NCBI GenBank assembly: GCA_023435435.1
Contig: JAEYRW010000039.1
Coordinates: 1 to 11,961, forward strand
Source: Bacillota bacterium
GTDB taxonomy: Bacteria; Bacillota; Clostridia; Christensenellales; Aristaeellaceae
DNA: 11,961 nucleotides
Direction: 5' to 3'
Positions 1-6,817 of this stretch are shown here, piece after piece. The position numbers and the translations under genes are program-made. The number at the start of each line of letters is the position of its first letter. The first letter of the stretch is position 1. The notes beneath the pieces were generated by a model. It saw only the letters and a program-made list of their open reading frames with translations. It did not search any database and was not told the DNA's origin.

Positions 1-122
1 AACCAAAACAACATTCGGGCGCGCCGCCCCCCCCCCCCGCTCCCTTTTGCACCCGATTTTCGCGAAATCGAACAAAGAGACTGCTGTTCCGTCCATATGA
101 TAAACATTCTTAACACGATTGT

Positions 123-152
123 ATGACATATAAAATTCTCGTGCGATATACT
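123..152 (+). promoter_or_regulatory. Candidate sigma-A promoter for the psd lipid cluster
   Basis: ATGACA at 123-128 (5 of 6 matches to TTGACA) is followed after 18 bases by TATACT at 147-152 (5 of 6 matches to TATAAT). The region is AT-rich compared with the genes and lies 26-44 bases upstream of the candidate psd start codons. An alternative pair is TTAACA at 110-115 with TAAAAT at 131-136, but its 15-base spacing is short. The assignment is by eye only. Confidence 0.4.
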
Positions 153-182
153 TAAGGGAACGATCAAGCCGAGAGGCATGAC

Positions 183-187
183 GGGAG
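183..187 (+). promoter_or_regulatory. Ribosome binding site that decides the psd start
   Basis: GGGAG at 183-187 sits 8 bases before the ATG at 196, which is ideal spacing. The only purine stretch before the in-frame ATG at 178 (GAGAGG, 171-176) ends one base before that codon, which is too close to work well. This favours the ATG at 196. Confidence 0.6.
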
Positions 188-195
188 TTGCGTCC

Positions 196-1008
196 ATGCT
201 CAATACGCTTTACAGATCCCGCACGGGCGGTTATGTGCTCAAATTGATTACGAAGCCGGGCTTCTCGCGCAAATGTGCCGGGATCCTCGATTCGGGGTAC
301 TCGCGGGTCTACATAAAGCACTTCATCCATAAAAACGAGATCGACATGTCCGAGTACATCCCGGAGCGCTGGCGTTCGTTCAACGATTTTTTTATCCGCC
401 GCATCCGCCCCGACGCGCGGCCCGTGGACATGTGTCCCGCGTCGCTCATCAGCCCGTGCGACGGCTTTTTGAGCGCCTATACCATCACGCCCTCCTGCTC
501 GTTCGCGGTGAAGGGCGCAATGTACACGGTGGAAGCCCTTCTGGGCAGCGAGCGGCTGGCGCGCGCTTACGCGGGAGGACGGCTTTTGGTGTTCCGGATG
601 ATGCCCGTCAATTACCACCGCTACATCTACCCCGACGACGGCACCAAGGGCATGAACGTGCCCATCGCAGGAAAGCTCCATACCGTCAGGCCCTGCGCCC
701 AGCGCAAGTACAATATCTACGCCACCAACAGCCGCGAGTACACGGTTTTGCACACCGCGCACTTCGGCGATATGGTATTCATGGAAGTCGGCGCGCTCAT
801 GGTGGGGCGCATCCGCAACCATCACCAGCGCCACGCCTTTGCCCGTGGGGAGGAGAAGGGTTATTTCGAGTACGGCGGCTCCACCATCATCGTGCTGCTG
901 AAAAGAGGCGTCGCGCGGCTGGACGCCGAATTCCGCGCCTGCGAACGGGGCAAAATCGAGATTCCCGTCCGGCTGGGTGAACGCATCGGCGTGCGTGCCG
1001 ATGGGTAA
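196..1008 (+). CDS. psd: Phosphatidylserine decarboxylase proenzyme
   Basis: The enzyme decarboxylates phosphatidylserine to phosphatidylethanolamine at the membrane, the last step of that branch of phospholipid synthesis. It belongs to the self-cleaving pyruvoyl enzymes. From the ATG at 196 the protein has 270 residues. Visible motifs are SFNDFF near residue 61, an Asp in SPCDG (D89), a His in VNYHRY (H141) and GGST near the C-terminus (S229). In this family Asp-His-Ser drive cleavage before the Ser, which becomes the pyruvoyl group, leaving a long beta chain and a short alpha chain of about 42 residues. An in-frame ATG at 178 would add six residues, but the ribosome binding site supports 196. 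The stop codon lies within the start of the next gene, so the two are translationally close. No phosphatidylserine synthase is present in the window; it may lie upstream. Confidence 0.93.
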   Translation: MLNTLYRSRTGGYVLKLITKPGFSRKCAGILDSGYSRVYIKHFIHKNEIDMSEYIPERWRSFNDFFIRRIRPDARPVDMCPASLISPCDGFLSAYTITPSCSFAVKGAMYTVEALLGSERLARAYAGGRLLVFRMMPVNYHRYIYPDDGTKGMNVPIAGKLHTVRPCAQRKYNIYATNSREYTVLHTAHFGDMVFMEVGALMVGRIRNHHQRHAFARGEEKGYFEYGGSTIIVLLKRGVARLDAEFRACERGKIEIPVRLGERIGVRADG

Positions 1009-1624
1009 AATAATTCCAAAATACGCGCGCGTTCCCCTGCTTTTGTGCGCGGTGACGCAGTTTCTGGCGTACTACCTGCCGCGCATGCTGCCCAGGCTCC
1101 CCTATACGGTGGACATGGCGACGCCTCTCGACCGGATGGTGACCGTCGCGCCCGCGTGGATCGCGGTTTACGTGGCGGCGTACCTCTATTGGATCGTCGG
1201 CTACATTGCCATCGCCCGGGTGAGCACCGGCGTATGCCGGCGGTTTTTCCGTGCGGACTATCTGGCCAAGGCGGTGGCGATGATTTCGTTCATCTTTCTG
1301 CCTACCTACCTTCCGCGCGCACAGGTCGTGTCGGGCGGCGCGTTTGGCTGGCTGCTCCGGGCAATCTACGCGGCGGACGCGCCGAACAACCTGTTTCCCT
1401 CCATGCACTGCTCGGTGAGCTGGCTCATCGCGCGCCAGATTGGAGCGCTTTCCGCGTTCCGGTCCGCCGTCAAGGCGGCCGCGTTCGCGTTTTCGATTCT
1501 GGTCTTCCTTTCGACGCTTTTTACGGGACAGCACTTGATTGCGGATGTCTTCGGCGGTATGCTTTTGGCGGAAGGCGCACTCTATGTTTCAAGGAAATGG
1601 GCGGTACATGAAGCTCAAATTTGA
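1001..1624 (+). CDS. PAP2-family membrane phosphatase
   Basis: This is a predicted integral membrane phosphatase of 207 residues. Hydrophobic segments fall at about 12-27, 50-73, 88-103, 155-172 and 180-197. The PAP2 superfamily signature is visible as PSMHCS (133-138; H136) and, after a membrane segment, STLFTGQH with a following Asp (H178, D182). In this superfamily these residues form a phosphohistidine site that cleaves lipid phosphates such as phosphatidic acid or isoprenoid pyrophosphates. The first, more N-terminal PAP2 motif is not obvious, as in the inositol-phosphoceramide-synthase-like branch, so the exact substrate is open. The chosen ATG overlaps the psd stop by 8 bases. A GTG at 977 in the same frame would extend it by eight residues, but neither start has a strong ribosome binding site. 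The 3' end overlaps the next gene by 17 bases. Position after psd suggests a role in phospholipid metabolism. Confidence 0.8.
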   Translation: MGKIIPKYARVPLLLCAVTQFLAYYLPRMLPRLPYTVDMATPLDRMVTVAPAWIAVYVAAYLYWIVGYIAIARVSTGVCRRFFRADYLAKAVAMISFIFLPTYLPRAQVVSGGAFGWLLRAIYAADAPNNLFPSMHCSVSWLIARQIGALSAFRSAVKAAAFAFSILVFLSTLFTGQHLIADVFGGMLLAEGALYVSRKWAVHEAQI

Positions 1625-2747
1625 TTCCCGGAAAAAATACGCGGTTGCCCTGGCCGGGGGCGGCGCCAAGGGCGCCTATCAGATCGGCGCGTGGCGCGCC
1701 TTCGAGGAGGCGGGCCTCGACATCGTCGCGGTCTCGGGCACTTCGGTTGGCGCGCTCAACGGGGCAATGATGGCCATGCACAACCGGGAGCTGGCCGAAA
1801 ATCTGTGGACGGGCATCTCCATCGAGCAGGTCATCGACTATGACGACCCGCAGCTTCTGCGCGCCTTGGCGGGTGACTTTGGGGACATCAGCTTCCGGGG
1901 CATTCTCCGCTCGCTTTCGGACCTCATCAAGCAGCGCGGGCTGGACGTTTCGCCCCTGCGAAAGCTCATGGCGGAAAACATCGACGAGGATGCCGTGCGC
2001 GCCTCGGACATGGATTTTTACATCATCACCTATTCCCTTACCGAGCGCAAGGAGCTGGAGTTGCGCGCCAAGGACCTGGACCCCGGTACGCTGCACGACA
2101 TGCTGCTCGCCAGCGCCTACCTGGTGTCCTTCCGCAACGAGCCGCTGGGCGGGAAGCGCTACACCGACGGGGGCATCGCGGACGTGCTGCCGCTCCATGT
2201 GCTCATCGAGAACGGCTACAAGGACATCATCGGCGTCCGGCTTCAGGGCCTCGGCTTTGAACGCAAGGTGGACATTCCTTCTGATGTGACCGTCACAATC
2301 ATCGAGCCCGGCTTCCGCATGGGCCATGCGCTTAATTTCGACGCTGAAAAGAGCGCGTACCATTTAAAAATGGGCTATCTCGACGCCCAGCGTGCGCTCT
2401 ACGGGCTTTACGGCGAAGAATACTACATTGACCGGACGCTCACCGAGCGGCGGGCGTACCGGCTGCTGGCGGGGGCCGCAGCCGCATACTTCAAGGACAT
2501 GGGCACGGAGCTCACGCTGCGCGAGGTGAATGAGCGGGTGCTGCCCCGGCTTGCCAAGGGTGCGGACCTCGACGCGGACTACTATGGGGTGCTGGTGAAG
2601 TGCCTCGAGGCCGCGGCGGTGGAGGCGGGCGTCGAGAAGGAAAAAATCTACACGGACGCGGAGCTCATCGAGATTTTAAAGGCCGAGGGCGGCAGGTACG
2701 CCATCGTTCCGCAGATCGGCAAGCTCCAGAAGGACTTCAAGAGATGA
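1608..2747 (+). CDS. Patatin-like phospholipase
   Basis: This is a predicted acyl hydrolase of 379 residues acting on membrane lipids. The N-terminal half holds all parts of the patatin Ser-Asp dyad: an oxyanion glycine loop GGGAKG (17-22), the nucleophile elbow GTSVG (44-48; S46) and the DGG motif (187-189; D187). The fold appears to end near residue 275; residues 280-379 are a helical tail that I do not recognise and that could serve regulation or membrane contact. No signal peptide is seen, so it is probably cytoplasmic. The start at 1608 places the glycine loop close to the N-terminus, as is usual. An upstream ATG at 1584 has GGAAGG about 8 bases before it and would add eight residues, so it cannot be excluded. 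The gene overlaps the PAP2 gene and shares ATGA with the kinase downstream. It could remodel lipids made by the Psd branch or release fatty acids. Confidence 0.88.
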   Translation: MKLKFDSRKKYAVALAGGGAKGAYQIGAWRAFEEAGLDIVAVSGTSVGALNGAMMAMHNRELAENLWTGISIEQVIDYDDPQLLRALAGDFGDISFRGILRSLSDLIKQRGLDVSPLRKLMAENIDEDAVRASDMDFYIITYSLTERKELELRAKDLDPGTLHDMLLASAYLVSFRNEPLGGKRYTDGGIADVLPLHVLIENGYKDIIGVRLQGLGFERKVDIPSDVTVTIIEPGFRMGHALNFDAEKSAYHLKMGYLDAQRALYGLYGEEYYIDRTLTERRAYRLLAGAAAAYFKDMGTELTLREVNERVLPRLAKGADLDADYYGVLVKCLEAAAVEAGVEKEKIYTDAELIEILKAEGGRYAIVPQIGKLQKDFKR

Positions 2748-3796
2748 AGCGAAGGCGGTCGCTCAGCGTCAGGCTGACGCTTGTGGTGCTGGGGATCATG
2801 GCCCTCGCAAACGTCCTGACCGGCGCTTTGTATTTTTACCTCTCCCAGCAGACGGACCACGTGCCGGTGAAGCTCTTTGCGCTGGTGCGCTCACCGTTTC
2901 AGCTTCTCATTTTGAGCTTCCTTTTCGGGATTCTGCTCTCGATTTCGTTTTCTCGCATCCTGCTTCGCCCGCTCAATCAGCTCATCGATGCCACCAAGAA
3001 GGTTGCCAAGGGCGATTTTTCCGTGCGCGTTGCGCCCACGGAGTCCGGCGACGAGATGGCGGAGCTGGTGGGCAGCTTCAACGACATGACAAGGGAGCTC
3101 GGCAGCAACGAGCTTTTTAAAAAGGACTTTATCAACAGTTTCAGCCACGAGTTCAAGACGCCCATCGTCTCCGTCCGGGGCTTTGCCAAGCAGCTCCGGC
3201 GGGAAGACCTCACCGAAGAGGAGCGGCGCGAGTACATCGACATCATCATTCAGGAGTCCGAGCGCCTGGCCAACATGTCGTCCAACATTTTGCTGCTCAC
3301 CAAACTCGAGAACCAGAAGATCATGACCGACCTCACCGATTTCATGCTCGACGAGCAGATTCGGCGCTCGATTCTGCTGCTGGAAAAGCAGTGGACGGAC
3401 AAGAACCTCGAGCTCGACCTCGATCTCCCGGCGCTGCGGGTGCGCGCCAACGAGGAGATGCTTTCCCATGTGTGGATCAATATCATTGGAAACGCCGTCA
3501 AATTTTCAAACCGGGGGGGCAAAATCGCCGTATCCTGCCGCCTCGCGGGGGATTGCGCCCGGGTGGTGGTCTCGGACACGGGCGTCGGCATGGACGAAGC
3601 CACGGCCCTGCGCATCTTCGACAAGTTCTATCAGGGCGACCCCACCGGTCCCGATCGGCCCTCCCACGCCACGGAGGGAAACGGATTGGGGCTTCCGTTG
3701 GCCAGGCGGATCGTGGAGCTCTCGGGCGGAAGTGTCAAGGTGGAGTCCGCGCCGGGGAAGGGATCGACCTTTACCGTGGAGATTCCCGTCGCGTAG
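2744..3796 (+). CDS. Sensor histidine kinase (HAMP, HisKA, HATPase)
   Basis: This is a 350-residue membrane histidine kinase. Two membrane segments (about 11-33 and 52-72) flank a loop of only about 18 residues, so there is no folded extracellular sensor domain. A HAMP linker follows at about 71-123, then HisKA with FSHEFKTP (phospho-acceptor H135), then an ATPase domain with N-box residues N246/N250, G1 box DTGVGM (278-283) and G2 box GNGLGL (312-317). All catalytic boxes look intact. The short loop resembles the intramembrane-sensing kinases that monitor the cell envelope; this is inference. The start overlaps the patatin stop by 4 bases (ATGA), with AAGGA 9 bases upstream. No response regulator follows or precedes it in the window, which is unusual because such genes are normally paired. 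Its lipid-enzyme neighbours suggest that it senses membrane state. Confidence 0.93.
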   Translation: MKRRRSLSVRLTLVVLGIMALANVLTGALYFYLSQQTDHVPVKLFALVRSPFQLLILSFLFGILLSISFSRILLRPLNQLIDATKKVAKGDFSVRVAPTESGDEMAELVGSFNDMTRELGSNELFKKDFINSFSHEFKTPIVSVRGFAKQLRREDLTEEERREYIDIIIQESERLANMSSNILLLTKLENQKIMTDLTDFMLDEQIRRSILLLEKQWTDKNLELDLDLPALRVRANEEMLSHVWINIIGNAVKFSNRGGKIAVSCRLAGDCARVVVSDTGVGMDEATALRIFDKFYQGDPTGPDRPSHATEGNGLGLPLARRIVELSGGSVKVESAPGKGSTFTVEIPVA

Positions 3797-3845
3797 GGGA
3801 GCGGGGCCTGAGAGCGCCGCGTGGGTTGGGGGTTCGGTGCCATTC

Positions 3846-3874
3846 TTGTCTTTTGACACCAACTGTGATAGAAT
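3846..3874 (+). promoter_or_regulatory. Candidate promoter for the dnaD block
   Basis: TTGTCT at 3846-3851 is separated by 17 bases from TAGAAT at 3869-3874. The latter is preceded by TGA, giving an extended -10 element (TG at 3866-3867). It lies in the 107-base gap between the kinase and the DnaD gene, which is AT-richer than its surroundings. A better -35 match, TTGACA at 3853-3858, is present but has no -10 box at a suitable distance. No clear terminator for the kinase gene is visible in the gap. Confidence 0.5.
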
Positions 3875-3903
3875 TGAGTGCATTATAAAACGGGGGATGT
3901 TCC

Positions 3904-5328
3904 ATGCCCTTTTTAAGCTTTGCCGACGACGCGGCGATGTACGATTCGACGGCGTTCGACAACATGTTTCTGATCGAGTACCTGCCGCTTGCGCCCGAAG
4001 CGTACCTGAAGGTGTACCTGTACGCGCGCATGCTCACACTGCATCCTGAAATGGGCGGGATGGAGGAGCTTTCGCGCGCCCTTCGCCTGTCGAAGGAGGA
4101 CATCGCGGGCGCATTTTCATACTGGGAGCGGATGGGCCTTGCGGAACGCATGACGGACAATCCCCCGACGTACCGTTTCCTGCCCGTACGCGGCGGCTGC
4201 GAGACCGCCATGGACCGGGATTATTACAAGTACCGCGATTTCAACGCGGACATTCAGCGCCTGTTCGGCGGAGAGCCGGTGAACCCCGCGAGCTATGCTC
4301 TGGCCAACGACTGGCTCAACGTGCTGGGCTTTTCCCAGGAGGCTGTGCTGGCGCTGTTGAAGGGCGAAATTGCCCGCTCCCGCGCGAAAAAGCTCGACCC
4401 CGCGCGGCTTTTCAAGGCGGCGGACAAGCGCGCCGCCAAGCTCGCCGACGCGGGCGTTACCGCCGCGGACGCGGTGGAGCGCGAGTATCTGCGGGACGAC
4501 CGCGTGGAGGCGGCGGCTCAGGAGGTCGTGAAACGCTTCGGCATGCGGCGCAGGCCGTCCGATCCGGAAATCGCGCTCATGGCCAAGTGGCTGCGGGAGT
4601 GGGAGTACACGGTGGACGACGTCTTAACCGCCACCCAGGAGACGGTAAAGGCCCAGAACCCCTCGTTCGGGTACGTGGACGCCATCCTCAAAAACAGGCG
4701 CGGGGAAACGGGCGCGTTTTCCGGCATGAAGGCGGTATTCGCGCATCTTGGCGCGCGCAGCATGCCCACGCCCGAACAGCTCAAGTGGTACGACGCGCGG
4801 CTTCAGGAGGGCTTCGAGTCCGGGACCGTCGAGCTCGCGGCCATGCAGCAGGCGCGCAAGAACAATTCCTCGTTTGAGGGGCTCGACTTTTTGATCGGCC
4901 AGTGGCGCGAACGGGGGCTTTTCTCCCGCGGGGCGGCGGAGGCCTATGTGACCAGGAATCGCGCGCTACTCAACGAATTCATCTCCGTGCTGCGTGGGGC
5001 GGGCATCGAAAAGCGTCCCACGGAGGACGACATTGCGGCGTTTTCCGGGTGGAAGGAGGCGCTGCCGGACGATGTGATCGCCTTCGCCGCCGCCCGCGCC
5101 AAGGGAAAGAGCTATCCGATTTCTCACATGAGGAGCCAGATCGAGCGCTGGCTGGCGGGCGGAATCACGACGAGGGCCGCCGCCGAGGCGCTGGACGAAA
5201 AGCAACCGGAGAAAAAGAAGAATCCCGCCCTCGATTACGAGCAGCGTACATACAAGGATGAGGACTTCGACGACAGCTATTATTTAAACGCGGCGCGCGA
5301 ATGGAAAAACGGAGGTGACGCCTCATGA
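3904..5328 (+). CDS. DnaD-domain primosome protein with several DnaD-like repeats
   Basis: This is a likely replication initiation/restart protein of 474 residues. DnaD-family proteins bind DNA and help load the replicative helicase with the DnaC/DnaI loader encoded next. Residues about 20-95 look like the winged-helix N-terminal domain. I then see four related helical units of about 65 residues at about 118-186, 203-270, 274-340 and 358-423. Each starts with a hydrophobic helix and a P-x(1-3)-[DE/S] turn. The last three end in an [IL]-x(1-3)-W/N-R-like helix typical of the C-terminal DnaD motif (YVDAILKN, LDFLIGQW, HMRSQIERW). The tail (430-474) is charged and probably disordered. B. subtilis DnaD is about 230 residues, so this protein is roughly twice as long. 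GGGGGA at 3892-3897 lies 6 bases before the start. The gene overlaps the loader by 4 bases. The repeat count is read by eye. Confidence 0.8.
   Translation: MPFLSFADDAAMYDSTAFDNMFLIEYLPLAPEAYLKVYLYARMLTLHPEMGGMEELSRALRLSKEDIAGAFSYWERMGLAERMTDNPPTYRFLPVRGGCETAMDRDYYKYRDFNADIQRLFGGEPVNPASYALANDWLNVLGFSQEAVLALLKGEIARSRAKKLDPARLFKAADKRAAKLADAGVTAADAVEREYLRDDRVEAAAQEVVKRFGMRRRPSDPEIALMAKWLREWEYTVDDVLTATQETVKAQNPSFGYVDAILKNRRGETGAFSGMKAVFAHLGARSMPTPEQLKWYDARLQEGFESGTVELAAMQQARKNNSSFEGLDFLIGQWRERGLFSRGAAEAYVTRNRALLNEFISVLRGAGIEKRPTEDDIAAFSGWKEALPDDVIAFAAARAKGKSYPISHMRSQIERWLAGGITTRAAAEALDEKQPEKKKNPALDYEQRTYKDEDFDDSYYLNAAREWKNGGDAS
5311..5318 (+). promoter_or_regulatory. Strong Shine-Dalgarno site for the helicase loader
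   Basis: GGAGGTGA is a full match to the anti-Shine-Dalgarno sequence and lies inside the 3' end of the DnaD gene, 6 bases before the ATG at 5325. It supports that start and suggests that the loader is translated in its own right as well as by coupling through the ATGA overlap. Confidence 0.75.
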
Positions 5329-6308
5329 CCCGGGAGGAGCACATCCGGGAGCTCATGGCCGAATATACGGCGCGCCGGGGGCTCGACCGGGCGGAGGCGG
5401 ACGAACGGCTGCGCGCAGCGGTGGCGCGCGACCCGGAAATCGGCGAAATCCGCGCCCGGGCCGCGGGGCTGGTGACCGAAGCCATGCGCGCGTTCGTGGA
5501 GACCGAGGACGCCGAAAGGCGGCGCGGCATCGCCGGGAACATGCGCGCGCGGGGTCTCGAAAACAACCGGCTTTTGCGCGAACGGCTGCGCGCGCTCAAT
5601 CTGCCGGACGATTATCTCGATGAAAAATACCGGTGTTCCATCTGCCGGGACACGGGCTACACCGACGAAATTCCGGCCAAATTCTGTTCCTGCTTCGAGC
5701 GCGCGCTTCGTCTGCGCATGTTCGAGGACGGCACCATGGCGGGACTCGAGGAGCAGAACTTCCGCGCCTTCGACGCGGCGCTCGTCCGGCGGGCAAACCC
5801 CGAACCGGAGGTGGCGGAACGCCTTCTGGGCGCGCGGGCTTACTGTGAGGGGTACGCGGAGAAGTATCCTCACAACGAGCGGGAAAACATCGTGTTCATG
5901 GGCCCGGGCGGGGTGGGCAAGACGTTCCTCCTGAACGCCGTTTTCGCCCGGATCGTGGAGCGCGGCCACTCGGGCATCCGGGTGACCGCCTATCGCATGC
6001 TCGAAGCCATGCGCAAAAAGCACATGGGCGCGGAGGCCGACGCGGAGAGCTTCGAGGCGATGATCGCCGCGCCGATCCTTTTGATCGACGACCTCGGCAC
6101 GGAGCCCATGCTCCGGAACGTCACCGTGGAGTACCTCTTCACGCTCCTCAACGAGCGCTGCGCCCGGCGGGCGCACACCGTGGTCGCGACGAATCTTTCG
6201 CCCGCGCAAATCAGGGAGCGCTACGGTGAGCGCGTCTCGTCCCGGCTTCTGGACAGCGCGCGCTGCGCCGCGATTGCCATGCGCGGAAAGGATCTGCGGC
6301 TCTTATGA
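5325..6308 (+). CDS. DnaC/DnaI-like AAA+ helicase loader with Cys motif
   Basis: This is a predicted ATPase of 327 residues that loads the replicative DNA helicase. The N-terminal 100 residues are charged and helical, a likely helicase-contact region. A four-cysteine motif follows, CSIC (104-107) then CSC (121-123), a probable small zinc-binding site found in many clostridial members. The AAA+ core shows Walker A GPGGVGKT (193-200), Walker B LLIDDLG (252-258), a sensor-1 ATN (288-290) and an Arg-containing box RYGERVSSRL (299-308) typical of the DnaC/IstB group. IstB, the transposition helper, is a relative, but there is no transposase beside it and the DnaD partner supports the replication role. 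The helicase itself is not in the window. The stop overlaps the next start by 4 bases. Confidence 0.9.
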   Translation: MTREEHIRELMAEYTARRGLDRAEADERLRAAVARDPEIGEIRARAAGLVTEAMRAFVETEDAERRRGIAGNMRARGLENNRLLRERLRALNLPDDYLDEKYRCSICRDTGYTDEIPAKFCSCFERALRLRMFEDGTMAGLEEQNFRAFDAALVRRANPEPEVAERLLGARAYCEGYAEKYPHNERENIVFMGPGGVGKTFLLNAVFARIVERGHSGIRVTAYRMLEAMRKKHMGAEADAESFEAMIAAPILLIDDLGTEPMLRNVTVEYLFTLLNERCARRAHTVVATNLSPAQIRERYGERVSSRLLDSARCAAIAMRGKDLRLL

Positions 6309-6817
6309 ACAGCGTGGCGCGCAACGTGTTTCAAAAGCTCGGGGAGATGGGCATCGCAGCACCCTTCGTCGAACATCCCCCCGCCCACACTATGGAAGAC
6401 TGCCGTGGGGCGGAGGCCGCCCTGCATGCGGTGATGCCTAAAAACATATTCCTCACCCCGCGCAACCGAAGCGCCTTTTACCTGCTCATCACCCGGCCCG
6501 ACGCGCGCTTCCGGACGGCGGACATCTCAAAGCAGCTGGGCGTCTCGCGCCTGAGCTTCGCGGCGGAGGACGATCTTCTGCGGATGCTCAATACATATCC
6601 CGGCGCCATCACGCCCATGGGGCTTCTGTTCGACGCGGCGCATGCGGTGAACGTCGCAATCGATTCCGGCCTGAAAAGCGCGCCCGTGCTCGCCTTTCAC
6701 CCCTGCGACAACGAAGCGTCCCTGGCCCTTACAAACGACGACTTTTTCGGGAAATTCCTCCCGGCGCTGGGCTGCGCGCCCGCGTATGTGGACATCCATG
6801 ATTTCATTGAAAATTAG
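6305..6817 (+). CDS. YbaK/ProX-type aminoacyl-tRNA deacylase
   Basis: This 170-residue protein belongs to the family of free-standing tRNA-editing domains that hydrolyse wrongly charged tRNA, most often Ala- or Cys-tRNA(Pro). Family marks are a Lys near the first core strand (K46 in KNIFL), the GAITPMGLL loop (100-108) that shapes the acyl pocket, and HPCDN (132-136) before the last helices. The overall layout and the C-terminal residues resemble the ProX/PrdX (ProXp-ala) branch rather than E. coli YbaK, so Ala-tRNA(Pro) is the more likely target; this is inference. AAAGGA at 6287-6292 lies 12 bases ahead of the ATG, and the gene overlaps the loader stop by 4 bases (ATGA). The next gene begins within its last 20 bases. 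It has no functional link to its replication neighbours that I can see beyond shared transcription. Confidence 0.85.
   Translation: MNSVARNVFQKLGEMGIAAPFVEHPPAHTMEDCRGAEAALHAVMPKNIFLTPRNRSAFYLLITRPDARFRTADISKQLGVSRLSFAAEDDLLRMLNTYPGAITPMGLLFDAAHAVNVAIDSGLKSAPVLAFHPCDNEASLALTNDDFFGKFLPALGCAPAYVDIHDFIEN

Larger units (their letters stand above)
1..195. other. Intergenic region upstream of psd, with a 12-C homopolymer
   Basis: No coding region can be supported here. The stretch contains an uninterrupted run of 12 C at 27-38, a small inverted repeat (CGATTT at 54-59 and AAATCG at 65-70, 5-base loop), and then a markedly AT-richer tract from about 95 to 155 that looks like a promoter region. The small inverted repeat has no T-tract on the + strand, so I do not call it a terminator. 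Any gene ending upstream lies outside the window. Confidence 0.6.

Noticed and set aside
54..70. Small inverted repeat upstream of psd as a terminator or operator
   Set aside because: The stem has only 6 base pairs with a 5-base loop, no T-tract follows, and it lies away from the promoter boxes; it could easily be chance.
1539..1607. Longer N-terminus of the patatin protein
   Set aside because: The extra residues overlap the conserved C-terminal part of the PAP2 gene and place the glycine loop unusually far from the N-terminus. The intermediate ATG at 1584 remains possible and is noted in the feature.
1521..2363. Open frame of 280 codons on the - strand opposite the patatin gene
   Set aside because: No domain and no sensible ribosome binding site; the + strand protein carries a full patatin dyad.
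2600..2743. 48-residue N-terminal extension of the histidine kinase
   Set aside because: It is Gly/Arg-rich, overlaps the patatin gene deeply, and the ATG at 2744 has AAGGA 9 bases upstream and begins just before the first membrane segment.
3853..3858. Perfect TTGACA -35 box upstream of dnaD
   Set aside because: No -10-like hexamer occurs 16-18 bases downstream; the TATAAA at 3884-3889 is 25 bases away. The TTGTCT/TAGAAT pair fits better.
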